Positions 17,405-26,993 of a stretch of DNA of 64,000 nt are shown piece after piece. Position 1 is the first letter of the stretch, and every line of letters starts with the position of its first letter. The stretch is from Roseateles aquatilis (GTDB lineage Bacteria; Pseudomonadota; Gammaproteobacteria; Burkholderiales; Burkholderiaceae_C). The stretch spans positions 416,263 to 480,262 of the forward strand of contig NZ_NIOF01000004.1 of NCBI RefSeq assembly GCF_002205645.1. The letters are read 5' to 3'. The notes under the pieces are model-generated. The model did no database searches. It was not told the origin of the DNA and worked only from the letters and a program-made list of their open reading frames with translations. The translations under genes and the position numbers were made by a program.

Positions 17405-18346
17405 TTAGCGGCTCGAAACGTCGATCTGATTGATCGGCCCCGGCGCTTCCAGAGGACGCCCGGTGAGCGTGCTCCGGTACTCGGCGGGCGTCTGCAGGAA
17501 GGCGCGCTTGAAGTGGCGAACCAGATGACTCTGGTCGGAAAATCCGCAGTCCGTGGCAATGCACTTCAGCGGCTCGCCAACCGGACGCGCCAGCAGGCGC
17601 CGCGCACGCTCCAGGCGCTGGCGGAGAACGTAGGCATGGGGTGAGCAGCCGAACTCGACGCGAAATTTTCGGATCAGCCCGGACACGCTGACGTTGGCCT
17701 CGCCCGCCAACTCGTCGAGCTTGAAATTGCGTTCCAGATTGTCTTCGACATACTGCACCAGGCGTCGCCGCTGCCACTCGGCCATGCGACCCGCCAGCGG
17801 CACTTCGCGGACTCCGGCCTTGGCGTAGCGGCGAAGCAGGTGGATGCACAGCTGGTTCACCAGTGCCGCGCGGTAGAGATTGCCGCCGAGCCCGCCGCTG
17901 GTCAGTTCGTTCTCGAAGGCCATCATCAGGCCCGGCAGGATGTGATCTTCGGCCCGGACCCGGTCTTCCATGCCGATCTCGCTGACGCGGCGCTCGAAGA
18001 CATCCTCGGCAACGCGGCATAGTTCGACCTGTGACAGGTAGATGTGGCCAACGTCGATGGGGCGGTCCCACCGCCACTGCGAGGATTCGCCACGGGTCAG
18101 CAACGAACACACACCGCGGCCGACGTGCTCGCTGCGCCAGGGTCCGCCGGCGCGCCGGCTCATGACGGCTTCGTCGCCCTTGTAGCAAACGAGCATGTAG
18201 TCGCGCATCGAGGGGATGGCGACGTCGAGCGCGTCGTAGCGGTAGCCCTTGACGGTCACCTGCTCCCACCCGGACGCTGCGCTGTCGAGCGTCAACTCAC
18301 CGGGGATCCAGTGGGGTACTTCGTCAGGTGCGATCAGCTTGTTCAC
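17405..18346 (-). CDS. AraC/XylS-family transcriptional regulator
   Basis: 313 residues starting at a GTG (18346) with GGAG upstream. The C-terminal third carries the two helix-turn-helices: FKLDELAGEANVSVSGLIRK then FGCSPHAYVLRQRLERARRL, and IATDCGFSDQSHLVRHFKRA then TPAEYR. The N-terminal half is the ligand-binding part seen in activators of catabolic operons. Its position convergent to the CoA-transferase end of the cluster makes it a candidate activator of the esterase-monooxygenase operon responding to a pathway ketone or alcohol. Confidence 0.92.
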   Translation of the reverse strand: MNKLIAPDEVPHWIPGELTLDSAASGWEQVTVKGYRYDALDVAIPSMRDYMLVCYKGDEAVMSRRAGGPWRSEHVGRGVCSLLTRGESSQWRWDRPIDVGHIYLSQVELCRVAEDVFERRVSEIGMEDRVRAEDHILPGLMMAFENELTSGGLGGNLYRAALVNQLCIHLLRRYAKAGVREVPLAGRMAEWQRRRLVQYVEDNLERNFKLDELAGEANVSVSGLIRKFRVEFGCSPHAYVLRQRLERARRLLARPVGEPLKCIATDCGFSDQSHLVRHFKRAFLQTPAEYRSTLTGRPLEAPGPINQIDVSSR

Positions 18347-18823
18347 AAACTACGTCTCCGATAGTCCGATTGTTTGCGCCCAGCCTTATATTTTCGTCTC
18401 TATGGCTGGGTTTTTTGTCAGGGTTCCCCCTCCCCTGCAGCGCCAAGCCGATGTGTAGCGCCCCCGCTGCGCAAGCAGGTACCGGGATCGGGTACTCAGG
18501 AGATCCTCATCAGTTGCCGGGGCCCAACTGTCGGCACTCTCGGCTTATCGCGCGAGCATCGCGAACCTCCAACCCGAAGCAGAGACCGACTGAAGAGCCC
18601 GAACCTCGCCATTGAGTCTGCGCGACGTGCAAGGCCACATGGCAAGCCCAATGCTTGCTTCCCGCTTCTGGTCACGGTTGGCACGCTCGACACACAACTG
18701 CGCGCGCAAGCGGTTCGCAACGCCTTGGGGCGTACCTCAAGGACGGCGAACGCTCGGTCAAACAATGCTCACACCAGCTGTTGATCCGAGTTCCATTGCC
18801 GCCCCAGGGATCGCGCCGCCACG
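18347..18823. other. Intergenic stretch between AraC and saccharopine-dehydrogenase-like genes
   Basis: 477 bases. The left end should hold the AraC gene promoter (minus strand). The short frames in the remainder have no recognisable domain and irregular codon use. No insertion-sequence motif was identified. Confidence 0.5.
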
Positions 18824-19927
18824 CTACGTTGCGATAGACAAGCCGCTTTGCCGGACACCCTCGGTCAGTGCTTCAATGCCGAAGGCTTGGACGGGGCCCA
18901 GAGCCCCAGCGGCTCGAACACCACCCGACGCGGCTTGGATTGCTGCCCACGCCAGAAAGTTCGCCGTGAACGTGAATCCGTCTAAACCGGAGAGTGAGAC
19001 GCTGTGCAGCAACTCACGATCTGCCGAATAGGCGCGCGCGATGACATTCGTCGATCCAGCGGCGCGTGCCTCGTCGCTAGGCCCCCCCGTGGACCCGGTC
19101 GCACTGCGTTCAACAGCACGCCGGATGACACGCGCCAAGAATGGGACCCGCATCCCGGCGTTCAGCGCGGCTGATACGTAAGGTACAGCCACTGAGGCCG
19201 CGCCATACAGACCCAAGCCCACTTCAATGTCGCGTACGTGCGGGAACAGCTCCGGCATGGTGAGATGTTCAGTGCCCCCCGCACTAAGGACCCATCGCGA
19301 CTGCCCATTGCTGTCCGTCACGCGAAGAGCTCGCGCTGCTGTCCGTTCTGAAGTGAGGCCACCGTCTCGGTATGCAAACGAAGGCGCGATCAAGGCAGCG
19401 GCGGCACTCGCCTGGGCCCCACCGCTTTCGGCGCTGGTGCCGTTGAGCAGATAGGCGACCTCCAACCGCGCGGCTGATCCACCGGCCTTGGTGAGCGCCA
19501 AGGCACTCGCCAGGTTGCCGGGTACCCAATCAAAACCGGAAGCCGTCAAGAGTGTGGACGAGCGCTCATGCGCAAGCGGACCATAGTGTTCAAACACCTT
19601 CCGGATGAAGCCCGGCTCGCCTGTCGAGTCAAGGTAGATCGCACGGGCTCCAATGGCGGCCGAGACTGCAGCATCACCCCAACGCAGGAACGGGCCGACG
19701 GTGGATACAAGCACGTCTCCCGCACGCAGCGCAGACTGGATGGAGGCTGGGTTCGAAACATCCGCAACATGGGTTTCCAAACCGCCCAGTTGAGCCGCCA
19801 GGGATGACAACTTCTCCTTGGAGCGCCCCGCCAGCACCGGTCGAGCACCACGCTTCACAAGGGCTCGAGCCAGCAGCGTGCCCGTGTATCCAGTCGCACC
19901 GAAGACGACGATTCGAGCTGCGGTCAT
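18824..19927 (-). CDS. Saccharopine dehydrogenase-like NAD(P)-binding reductase
   Basis: 367 residues. The Rossmann start IVVFGATGYTGTLLARALV and the following RPVLAGRSKEKL are typical of the saccharopine-dehydrogenase NADP-binding domain, and VLVSTVGPFLRWGDAAVSAA with YLDSTGEPGF is the next conserved part. Relatives include trans-acting enoyl reductases and uncharacterised oxidoreductases rather than lysine enzymes. The gene is last in the minus-strand set tetR, hydrolase, small ORF, reductase, and its ATG overlaps the small ORF stop by four bases. The substrate is unknown. Confidence 0.82.
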   Translation of the reverse strand: MTAARIVVFGATGYTGTLLARALVKRGARPVLAGRSKEKLSSLAAQLGGLETHVADVSNPASIQSALRAGDVLVSTVGPFLRWGDAAVSAAIGARAIYLDSTGEPGFIRKVFEHYGPLAHERSSTLLTASGFDWVPGNLASALALTKAGGSAARLEVAYLLNGTSAESGGAQASAAAALIAPSFAYRDGGLTSERTAARALRVTDSNGQSRWVLSAGGTEHLTMPELFPHVRDIEVGLGLYGAASVAVPYVSAALNAGMRVPFLARVIRRAVERSATGSTGGPSDEARAAGSTNVIARAYSADRELLHSVSLSGLDGFTFTANFLAWAAIQAASGGVRAAGALGPVQAFGIEALTEGVRQSGLSIAT

Positions 19928-20103
19928 CGCGCCCCCTGTGCATTAGCAACGGATGTGAACTTCTTAATGGCCGCATCGGCGACTACCGCGTCAATCCGAC
20001 CGAAGTGGCCGCTATGAACCAACTTGAGAGCAAGGGTAGAGCCCGGTCCACGCAGCGCCCCCATGATGGACAGCACCATGCCTTTGAGCTTCCGCCGCTT
20101 CAT
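19924..20103 (-). CDS. Small ORF of 59 residues, coupled to both neighbours
   Basis: The minus strand between the hydrolase and the reductase holds an ORF beginning MKRRKLKGMVLSIMGALRG and ending TSVANAQGAR. Its ATG overlaps the hydrolase stop (ATGA at 20100-20103) and its TGA overlaps the reductase ATG (ATGA at 19924-19927), so both junctions have the translational-coupling form used elsewhere in this operon. The predicted protein is basic with a mildly hydrophobic N-terminal segment and no motif I recognise. It may be a true small protein or the tail of a degraded gene kept in frame. Confidence 0.6.
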   Translation of the reverse strand: MKRRKLKGMVLSIMGALRGPGSTLALKLVHSGHFGRIDAVVADAAIKKFTSVANAQGAR

Positions 20104-21023
20104 CGCTGGCTCCCGACCTGTGAGGATGCCCCAATGGGTACGGCGCGGGCGAGAAAGGCCAGCTCCTTGTTCAGCACATCGCGGAAGGGCGCACCGCTGT
20201 AGATATCAAAATGACCGTAGGGAACGACATGGACCTCGCCGTGTGGCGCGCGCCGCGCGTGCTTCAATGAGTTCTTCACCGGAATGAGCTTGTCGTACTC
20301 ACAGAGCACATAAAGTGCGGGACATCCAATCTGCGGCGTTGACTGGCCGGGCCGGTATCTCATGATCTTGAGCGCAATACGCGCTGCAACCCTGGTTTCT
20401 GACTGAACACCCTCGGGGATCATTGAAGCAAAGTCGGCCTCATCGGCCCGTACCAGTGCGTTGCTGCAAGGTGCGCCACCGATGTCCACCAAATAGGGTT
20501 GCTTGCCCAATCGCTCGCCAGCCAGATCTCGGATGGCAGAAACCATCAAGCGCAGCAATCTGATTGGATCCGCCATACGCAGCGATGCGGGGCCATCCAT
20601 GAAGGGTCCCTGTGCCATGATGGCCGCGAGTCTCTGGTCTTCGGCGCCAAGGCGCGTCACATGCCCACCGCTGAACGATGTGCCAAACAACACAATGCGA
20701 TCCGGATCAATTTCCGGGCGAGCACGAGCGTAGACAATCGCCGCCCGCCAGTCTTCCAGCAACATTTCCGGTTCCACCACTTGCCGTGGGGCGCCATCGC
20801 TCTCTCCGAAACCCCGATAGTCGAAGACCAGACACGCGTAGCCCGCCGCCCGAAAAGCTTGCGCGAAATTGTCGAGGCGCCATTCGCGCACCCCTCCAAG
20901 GCCATGGCCTATCACGACAGCAGGAACAGGCCCTTGACTGTGGTTGGCGGGAAGATAGAGCCAGGCGGCGCACTTGACGCCCCTCACATAAAAACTCTCG
21001 TCGATACGGTTGGTCTGGCTCAT
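20100..21023 (-). CDS. Alpha/beta hydrolase (dienelactone-hydrolase/peptidase S15-like)
   Basis: 307 residues. Features are VKCAAWLYLP, then PAVVIGHGLGGVREWRLDNF, then YACLVFDYRGFGESDG, a nucleophile elbow LFGTSFSGGHV (G-T-S-F-S-G), an acidic region YVLCEYDKLIPV and a histidine in VVPYGHFDIYSG. This arrangement is seen in cytosolic hydrolases of the Xaa-Pro-peptidase-like superfamily, often acting on esters or lactones. It begins in the ATGA overlap with the TetR gene and ends in the overlap with the 59-residue ORF. The substrate is unknown. Confidence 0.85.
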   Translation of the reverse strand: MSQTNRIDESFYVRGVKCAAWLYLPANHSQGPVPAVVIGHGLGGVREWRLDNFAQAFRAAGYACLVFDYRGFGESDGAPRQVVEPEMLLEDWRAAIVYARARPEIDPDRIVLFGTSFSGGHVTRLGAEDQRLAAIMAQGPFMDGPASLRMADPIRLLRLMVSAIRDLAGERLGKQPYLVDIGGAPCSNALVRADEADFASMIPEGVQSETRVAARIALKIMRYRPGQSTPQIGCPALYVLCEYDKLIPVKNSLKHARRAPHGEVHVVPYGHFDIYSGAPFRDVLNKELAFLARAVPIGASSQVGSQR

Positions 21024-21694
21024 CGTTTTGATCCTTTGACTTTTGAAATCGGCGATTCAGCTGGGACATACAAGGCCGTGATCCACATCTCGGTCAAGTC
21101 TGCAGTCATTGCAGCAAATGCGGCGGCGTCCCCACCGGATTTCGCCAGGTTGTATAGGTTGCGTTCCTGCCCCCATGCGAGCAGATGGGCCTGCCGTCGC
21201 AAGGTGGAACGCCTTCGTGCCAAAGCGGCAAGGTCAAGCTGTTCCAAAGACAGATCTACGCTTCCGACGACGGCTTGGTTCCACAGTTGCGCTATGACCG
21301 GCATGCGGCTGCTGAGCTCCACTGCGGCGCAAAGAATCTCGCGATGGGCCAACCACGCATTCACGATGTGGCCGACGGCTTCTTTGATCTGCGATCGTAT
21401 GTTTGCGCCTTTGCGCGATGCGGCCAACCTCAGGTTCGCAAAGATCTCTGCCAGCACCTGCTCGACCAGCGTGGCGAGGAGTGCATCCTTCGAGGCAAAG
21501 TAGAAGTAGAAGCTCGAGCGGGAAACCTTCGCACTGGCTGCCAACTCCGAGATGGATACGGTCTCAAAGGTGCCGCCCTTCACCGCAGTTCGGGCCGCTT
21601 CGAGAATGGCGCGCTCTCGCTCATCTCCGCTACGCGGCTGTTCGGCCTTGCGCTGCGCGCGACGCGAAGGAGCCGCAGCATTTCGGTCTGACAT
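21020..21694 (-). CDS. TetR-family transcriptional regulator
   Basis: 224 residues. N-terminal helix-turn-helix: AILEAARTAVKGGTFETVSI, SELAASAKVSRSSFYFYFAS and KDALL, a standard TetR pattern. A very strong ribosome site (GGAGGGATGA) precedes the ATG, and a good promoter lies at 21733-21761. First gene of a four-gene minus-strand operon joined by ATGA overlaps, so it probably represses its own operon. The arginine-rich N-terminal extension is typical of actinobacterial and betaproteobacterial members. Confidence 0.9.
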   Translation of the reverse strand: MSDRNAAAPSRRAQRKAEQPRSGDERERAILEAARTAVKGGTFETVSISELAASAKVSRSSFYFYFASKDALLATLVEQVLAEIFANLRLAASRKGANIRSQIKEAVGHIVNAWLAHREILCAAVELSSRMPVIAQLWNQAVVGSVDLSLEQLDLAALARRRSTLRRQAHLLAWGQERNLYNLAKSGGDAAAFAAMTADLTEMWITALYVPAESPISKVKGSKR

Positions 21695-21732
21695 TCATCC
21701 CTCCAAATCAATGCTTGCCTGCGTTCATCCAG

Positions 21733-21761
21733 ATGATAGACGGATGTCCACAAATAATCAA
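21733..21761 (-). promoter_or_regulatory. Sigma-70-type promoter of the tetR-hydrolase operon
   Basis: On the minus strand TTGATT (21761-21756) and TATCAT (21738-21733) are separated by 17 bases, close to consensus, and lie about 40 bases before the TetR ATG. The palindrome ACACGTGT at 21761-21768 abuts the -35 element and may belong to the repressor's operator. Confidence 0.6.
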
Positions 21762-22003
21762 CACGTGTCGAATAACGGTCGTGCCAACAGATTTGCAAGA
21801 TGCACTTGAGCCTCGGGCGAAGTCGTCCTGCCCCCGCAAGATGCTCGCACTGTCCAGCGAGCCATTGGAGGCGCTGCTGCGATCGGCGTCCACGGCAGCT
21901 TGTCCCCATGCGATCGATCGTCTTGCGAAGGTTCCGGCTGTGTTTGGAGCCCCGTGCAATCCGAGGACGATGAGCACGACCGACGCTGAGAGACAGCGTC
22001 AGG

Positions 22004-23680
22004 CTACGTGCCGGTGTAGTTCGGCCCGCCGCCGCCCTCGGGCGTGACCCAGACGATGTTCTGTGTCGGGTCCTTGATATCGCAGGTCTTGCAGTGCACG
22101 CAGTTCTGCGCGTTGATCTGCAGGCGCTGGCCGCTGCCGCCTTCAACCGGCACGAACTCGTACACGCCCGCCGGGCAGTAGCGGCTCTCTGGGCCGGCGA
22201 ACTTGGCAAGGTTGACCTGCACCGGCACCGAGTCGTTCTTCAGCGTCAGGTGGGCCGGCTGGTTCTCTTCGTGGTTGGTGTTGGAGATGAACACCGACGA
22301 GAGGCGGTCGAAGGTCAGCTTGCCGTCCGGCTTGGGATAGACGATGGGCTTGCACTCGGCGGCGGGGCGCAGCGAGACGTTGTCGGCCTTGTGGTTGTGC
22401 AGCGTCCACGGCGGGCTGCTGACGCCCAGCTTGGGCAGCAGCCACTGCTCGATGCCGGTCATCAGCTGGCCGGTCATCTTGCCTTTCTTGAACCACAGCT
22501 TGAAGTTGCGGGTCTGCTGCAGCTCTTCGTTGAGCCAGCTCTTCTCGAAGGCCTCAGGGTAGGCCGTCAGCTCGTCCTGCGCGCGGCCGGCGTCCAGCGC
22601 GGGGGCCAGGGCCTCGGCGCAGAGCATGCCGCTCTTGATGGCCGCGTGGCTGCCCTTGATGCGGGCGGCATTCAGGTAGCCGGCGTCGCAGCCGACCAGG
22701 GCGCCGCCCGGAAAGACCGTCTTGGGCAGGGCCTGCGGCGTGCCGTTGTTGATGGCGCGCGCGCCGTACCCGATACGCTTGCCGCCCTCGATATGGGCGC
22801 GGATGGCCGGGTGAGCCTTCCAGCGCTGCATCTCTTCAAATGGGCTGAGGTAGGGGTTGTCGTAGTCCAGGCCGATGACAAAGCCCAGCGTGACCTTGTT
22901 GTCCGCCAGGTGGTACAGGAAGCCGCCACCGAAGGTGTCGCCCTCCATGGGCCAGCCGGCCGTGTGCACCACCTTGCCGGGCTGAGCCTTGTCGGCGGGG
23001 ATCTCCCACAGCTCCTTGATGCCGATGGCATAGGTCTGCGTGTCCTTGCCCTCGGTCAGCTTGAATTTGGAGAGCAGTTGCTTACCCAGGTGGCCGCGTG
23101 CGCCCTCAGAAAAGACCGTGTACTTGCCAAGCAGTTCCATGCCCAACTGGAAGTTGTCGCCGGGCTCGCCGTCCTTGCCGATGCCCATGTTGCCGGTGGC
23201 CACGCCCTTCACGCGGCCCTGCTCGTCGTACAGCACCTCGGCAGCGGCAAAGCCAGGGAAGATCTCCACGCCCAGGCTCTCGGCCTGTTGCGCCATCCAC
23301 TTGACGACGTCGGACAGGCTGAGGACGTAGCAGCCGTGGTTGTGGAAGTTGCGCGGCACCAGCCAGTCGGGTGTGCGGGTGCTGCCGGTCTCGGTCATGA
23401 ACAGCACGTCGTCGCCGGAGACGGCCTGGCTCAGCGGCGCGCCCAGTTCCTTCCAGTTCGGGAACAACTCGTCCATGGCGCGCGGGTCCATGACGGCGCC
23501 GGACAGGATGTGGGCGCCAGGCTCCGAGCCCTTCTCCAGCACGACGACGTTGGCGTCGGGCCTGATCTGTTTGAGCCGTATGGCAGTGGCCAGGCCGGCC
23601 GGGCCACTGCCGACGATGACCACGTCGTACTCCATGGACTCGCGGGGGCCGAACTGGGCCAGGATTTCTGATGGCTTCAT
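22004..23680 (-). CDS. Electron-transfer flavoprotein-ubiquinone oxidoreductase
   Basis: 558 residues from the ATG at 23680 (protein starts MKPSEILAQFGPRESMEYD). The frame is open further upstream but overlaps the thiolase gene. FAD motif VVIVGSGPAGLATAIRLKQ; central conserved GGGFLYHLADNKVTLGFVIG; C-terminal 4Fe-4S motif in CPAGVYEF and CVHCKTCDIKDP. It passes electrons from acyl-CoA dehydrogenases, via ETF, to ubiquinone at the inner membrane. It lies 26 bases after the thiolase in a beta-oxidation operon and would re-oxidise the acyl-CoA dehydrogenase there. No etfAB genes are seen in the window. Confidence 0.95.
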   Translation of the reverse strand: MKPSEILAQFGPRESMEYDVVIVGSGPAGLATAIRLKQIRPDANVVVLEKGSEPGAHILSGAVMDPRAMDELFPNWKELGAPLSQAVSGDDVLFMTETGSTRTPDWLVPRNFHNHGCYVLSLSDVVKWMAQQAESLGVEIFPGFAAAEVLYDEQGRVKGVATGNMGIGKDGEPGDNFQLGMELLGKYTVFSEGARGHLGKQLLSKFKLTEGKDTQTYAIGIKELWEIPADKAQPGKVVHTAGWPMEGDTFGGGFLYHLADNKVTLGFVIGLDYDNPYLSPFEEMQRWKAHPAIRAHIEGGKRIGYGARAINNGTPQALPKTVFPGGALVGCDAGYLNAARIKGSHAAIKSGMLCAEALAPALDAGRAQDELTAYPEAFEKSWLNEELQQTRNFKLWFKKGKMTGQLMTGIEQWLLPKLGVSSPPWTLHNHKADNVSLRPAAECKPIVYPKPDGKLTFDRLSSVFISNTNHEENQPAHLTLKNDSVPVQVNLAKFAGPESRYCPAGVYEFVPVEGGSGQRLQINAQNCVHCKTCDIKDPTQNIVWVTPEGGGGPNYTGT

Positions 23681-23706
23681 CTGAGCAGTTGTGAAATGGC
23701 TATCTC

Positions 23707-24909
23707 TCAGACGCGCTCCAGCACGATAGCGATTCCTTGACCGACACCGACGCACATCGTGCACAGTGCATATCGACCACCGGTCTGATGAAGTCGGTTC
23801 ACCGCTGTCGTGACAAGGCGAGCACCACTGGCACCCAGTGGATGCCCAAGTGCGATTGCTCCGCCCCATGCATTGACGCGCTCATCGTCATCCGGCAGTC
23901 CGAGCTGACGCAGCACTGCTAGGCCCTGTGCGGCAAACGCTTCGTTGAGCTCGACCACGTCCAACTCGTCGAAATGCAACCCGGCGAGAGCCATCACTTT
24001 TTGTGTGGCCGGGACAGGACCGATGCCCATCACTCGCGGCGGCACACCTGCGGAGGCCATGCCGACAACACGTGCCTTCGGGGACAACCCGTGCTTCGTC
24101 GCGGACGCTTCGTCTGCCAGCAGGAGCGCGCAAGCACCATCGTTGACCCCACTCGAATTGCCCGCGGTCACCGTCCCACCTTCGCGCACCACGCCCTTGA
24201 GTTTGGCCAAGGCATCGAGGCTGGTTTGTCGCGGGTGCTCGTCCTTGTCAACGACAAGAGCGTCGCCCTTCTTCTGTGGCACGGTCACCGGCGTGATCTC
24301 GCGGGCCAGGTGTCCCGCCGTTTGAGCTGCGACGGCACGAAGCTGGCTGGCAAGCGCCATGCGGTCCTGGGCCTCTCGTTCGATGGAGAAGTCAGTTGCC
24401 ACGTTCTCGGCGGTTTCAGGCATCGAATCGACACCGTACTGAGCCTTCATCAGCCGGTTCACAAAGCGCCAGCCAATGGTCGTGTCATAAACGGCGTTGG
24501 ACCGGCCGAAGGCCGATTCGGCCTTCGGCATGACAAAGGGAGCGCGACTCATGCTCTCCACACCGCCGGCGATCATCAGCCCCGCCTCGCCGGACTTGAT
24601 GGCCCGAGCCGCCGTTCCCACGGCATCCAGGCCTGAGCCACAGAGGCGGTTGATCGTGCTTCCCGGCACAGCTACGGGCAGTCCTGCGAGCAGCGCACTC
24701 ATGCGGGCGACATTTCGGTTGTCTTCCCCTGCCTGGTTGGCACAGCCGTAAAGCACGTCGCCGATCTCAGCCCAGTCTACGTTCGGGTTGCGGGCGATCA
24801 ATGCTCTGAGAGGGATCGCGCCGAGGTTGTCGGCACGAATGCTGGACAAGGATCCACCGTAGCGACCGAAGGGCGTGCGGATGGCATCGCAGATAAATGC
24901 TTGGGGCAT
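23707..24909 (-). CDS. Acetyl-CoA acyltransferase / 3-oxoadipyl-CoA thiolase-like
   Basis: 400 residues from the ATG at 24909 (MPQAFICDAIRTPFGRYGG), a typical PcaF/PaaJ-type start and length; the ATG two codons upstream is also possible. The acyl-accepting cysteine is in NRLCGSGLDAVG (about residue 90), the catalytic histidine in GGAIALGHPLGASGARL and the second cysteine in CTMCVGVGQG. The enzyme cleaves 3-oxoacyl-CoA to acetyl-CoA and a shorter acyl-CoA. The 400-residue size and the RTPFGRYGG opening resemble beta-ketoadipyl-CoA thiolases, consistent with dicarboxylyl-CoA, but chain-length preference cannot be read from sequence. Confidence 0.92.
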   Translation of the reverse strand: MPQAFICDAIRTPFGRYGGSLSSIRADNLGAIPLRALIARNPNVDWAEIGDVLYGCANQAGEDNRNVARMSALLAGLPVAVPGSTINRLCGSGLDAVGTAARAIKSGEAGLMIAGGVESMSRAPFVMPKAESAFGRSNAVYDTTIGWRFVNRLMKAQYGVDSMPETAENVATDFSIEREAQDRMALASQLRAVAAQTAGHLAREITPVTVPQKKGDALVVDKDEHPRQTSLDALAKLKGVVREGGTVTAGNSSGVNDGACALLLADEASATKHGLSPKARVVGMASAGVPPRVMGIGPVPATQKVMALAGLHFDELDVVELNEAFAAQGLAVLRQLGLPDDDERVNAWGGAIALGHPLGASGARLVTTAVNRLHQTGGRYALCTMCVGVGQGIAIVLERV

Positions 24910-24932
24910 TGTCATGGGTTCTTGGGTTAAGT

Positions 24933-26993
24933 TCAGGCGTTGAGCAACGGGGACAGATCGGCGAGAACAAAGCCATGGCCGCCTTCTTCGGCCAAATTTC
25001 TCAGGTCCGCTTGCAATTGGGCTCTGTCCTGTTTGCGTGCCCAGAACACCGGCCCACCCATCCAACGGGGAAAGCCATAGCCATGGACAAGGACAACGTC
25101 GACGTCACTGGGTCGGCCTGCAACGCCTTCGGCCAACAGCAACGCGGCCTCGTTGACCATCGCCAGCAGAGCTCGACGTTGAATTTCTTCCGGCTTCAGC
25201 CGTCTTCGGTGCAGTCCACGTTGAGCGCTCGCTTTGATGATCACGTAGCGGACGGCTTCGTCCGTCGTCTTGGATTGCTTGCCGTCGACGTAGGTGTAGT
25301 AGCCCGCGCCAGCCTTGCGCCCAAGTCGTCCCGCCTCGCACAAGCGGTCCAAGATGGCGACATACCTTTCGCGCGGATCCCGCGTGGCGGCCTGTGCCTT
25401 GCGCATACGCCATGCGACGTCGAGGCCAGAAAGATCGGCCACTGTGAAGGGCCCCATCGCGAAGCCGATGTCGGTCAAGGCTCTGTCGACGTCTTCGGGC
25501 CAAGCGCCGTCTTCCAACATGAACTCGCACTGACGCCGGTAAGCGTTGTAGATGCGGTTGCCTACAAAGCCGAAGGCGTTCCCCGTGAGCACCGGAACCT
25601 TCTTCAACGTCGATCCAACCGACATGCCGGTTGCCACGACGTCTGCTGCTGTCTTCGAACCGCGCACGACTTCCAGCAGTTTCATCACCTCTGCCGGGCC
25701 GAAGAAGTGCAGCCCCAGGACGTCCTCTGGGCGTGAGGTCACGGCAGCAATTTGGTCGATGTCGAGATAGGAAGTGTTCGTTGCCAGGATGGCGCCGGGC
25801 CGAGCGTGGGCGTCAATCTTGCGGAACACGTCCTGCTTCACACCCAGGTCTTCGAATACTGCTTCGATGACCAGATCCGCGTCGCGGAGAACGTGCCAAT
25901 CGATAACTGCCCGCAGTCGGTCTCCGTTCGAAGATGCGATCTCTTGGGACAGCTTGCCCACAGCAACGCGAGCTCGATAGTGCTCGACGATGCGCTCCCT
26001 GCCGCGGTCGAGGGCCTCTGCATCCTGCTCGATCAATTGAACGGTCAGGCCCGCGTCCAGTGCAGCGATGGCAATGCCCGACCCCATGGTTCCTGCGCCA
26101 ATTACGGCGACGGTGCCCACACGTCGCGGAGGCGCAGTCAGTTCCGTAGGGCGCTTAGTAGCATCTTGCGTGGCCTTGAACTGGTAGCGCAATGCCTGTG
26201 CGGCTGCGGTCGGAACGAGGTCGAGGAACAGCTCGCGCTCCTTCTTCATTCCCTCATCAAAAGGGAGGGATGAGGCGACCAAAGCGTCGAGCAAGGCGCC
26301 GTAGGCAGGTTGAAGTCGCTGTCGTGCGGTCAGCTTTTCACGTTGCGCAACAACAATAGTCCGGACCTCGCTAATGTCGAGATTGCGATCCCGAGCGCGC
26401 GGGAAAGGCGCGCCCGAGTCGACGATTTTGGTCACTAGCGTAGTTGCAGCCCCCACAACGTCGGCTGACACGACTTCATCAAGCAGGCCGGAACCGGCGA
26501 GCTGGCGAGCGTTCTGCTGCGCACCGCTGGACATCAGGGCCTGGGCGGCGGCGATACCGATGAGGCGCGGCAGTCGCTGGGTTCCACCGGAGCCAGGGAT
26601 GAGACCCAGATTGATCTCAGGCAGTCCAACACGTGCCGTCTCAAGGGCCACGCGTCGATGGCATCCAAGAGCCAACTCGAGCCCGCCACCGAGCGCAACG
26701 CCTGCGATTGCGGCGACCACCGGCTTGGAACTGCTCTCGATCCTGTCGATGACGGTGCGCAGGATCGGTTCCTGGAACTGGCGGGGGGTACCGATTTCGG
26801 TCAGGTCTGCGCCTGCTGAGAACGCCCTCTCTCCACCGGCGAGCACAATCCCGCGCACGGCCGGATTTGAGGCTGCCGCATCGAGCTGTTCGACGATGCG
26901 CTCGCGCAGCGCGAGGCTTAGACTGTTGACCGGCGGATGGTCCAGGGCAATGATCGCTATGCCGTCGCGGATGTCCAGCGTCATGGTGCTCAT
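24933..26993 (-). CDS. Bifunctional enoyl-CoA hydratase / 3-hydroxyacyl-CoA dehydrogenase
   Basis: 686 residues, the layout of peroxisomal-type multifunctional enzymes. The hydratase/isomerase domain covers about residues 1-190, with [29 protein letters not shown] and [20 protein letters not shown], which hold the paired glutamates. The dehydrogenase domain begins near 293 with [20 protein letters not shown] and continues to [18 protein letters not shown] and [19 protein letters not shown]. It performs the two middle steps of beta-oxidation. Its ATG overlaps the acyl-CoA dehydrogenase stop by four bases and the thiolase follows after 23 bases. Confidence 0.95.
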   Translation of the reverse strand: MSTMTLDIRDGIAIIALDHPPVNSLSLALRERIVEQLDAAASNPAVRGIVLAGGERAFSAGADLTEIGTPRQFQEPILRTVIDRIESSSKPVVAAIAGVALGGGLELALGCHRRVALETARVGLPEINLGLIPGSGGTQRLPRLIGIAAAQALMSSGAQQNARQLAGSGLLDEVVSADVVGAATTLVTKIVDSGAPFPRARDRNLDISEVRTIVVAQREKLTARQRLQPAYGALLDALVASSLPFDEGMKKERELFLDLVPTAAAQALRYQFKATQDATKRPTELTAPPRRVGTVAVIGAGTMGSGIAIAALDAGLTVQLIEQDAEALDRGRERIVEHYRARVAVGKLSQEIASSNGDRLRAVIDWHVLRDADLVIEAVFEDLGVKQDVFRKIDAHARPGAILATNTSYLDIDQIAAVTSRPEDVLGLHFFGPAEVMKLLEVVRGSKTAADVVATGMSVGSTLKKVPVLTGNAFGFVGNRIYNAYRRQCEFMLEDGAWPEDVDRALTDIGFAMGPFTVADLSGLDVAWRMRKAQAATRDPRERYVAILDRLCEAGRLGRKAGAGYYTYVDGKQSKTTDEAVRYVIIKASAQRGLHRRRLKPEEIQRRALLAMVNEAALLLAEGVAGRPSDVDVVLVHGYGFPRWMGGPVFWARKQDRAQLQADLRNLAEEGGHGFVLADLSPLLNA

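Noticed and set aside
22094..23671. 525-residue plus-strand frame opposite the ETF-ubiquinone oxidoreductase
   Set aside because: Antisense shadow; composition is Val/Ala/Gly/His repeats typical of reverse-frame GC-rich coding DNA.
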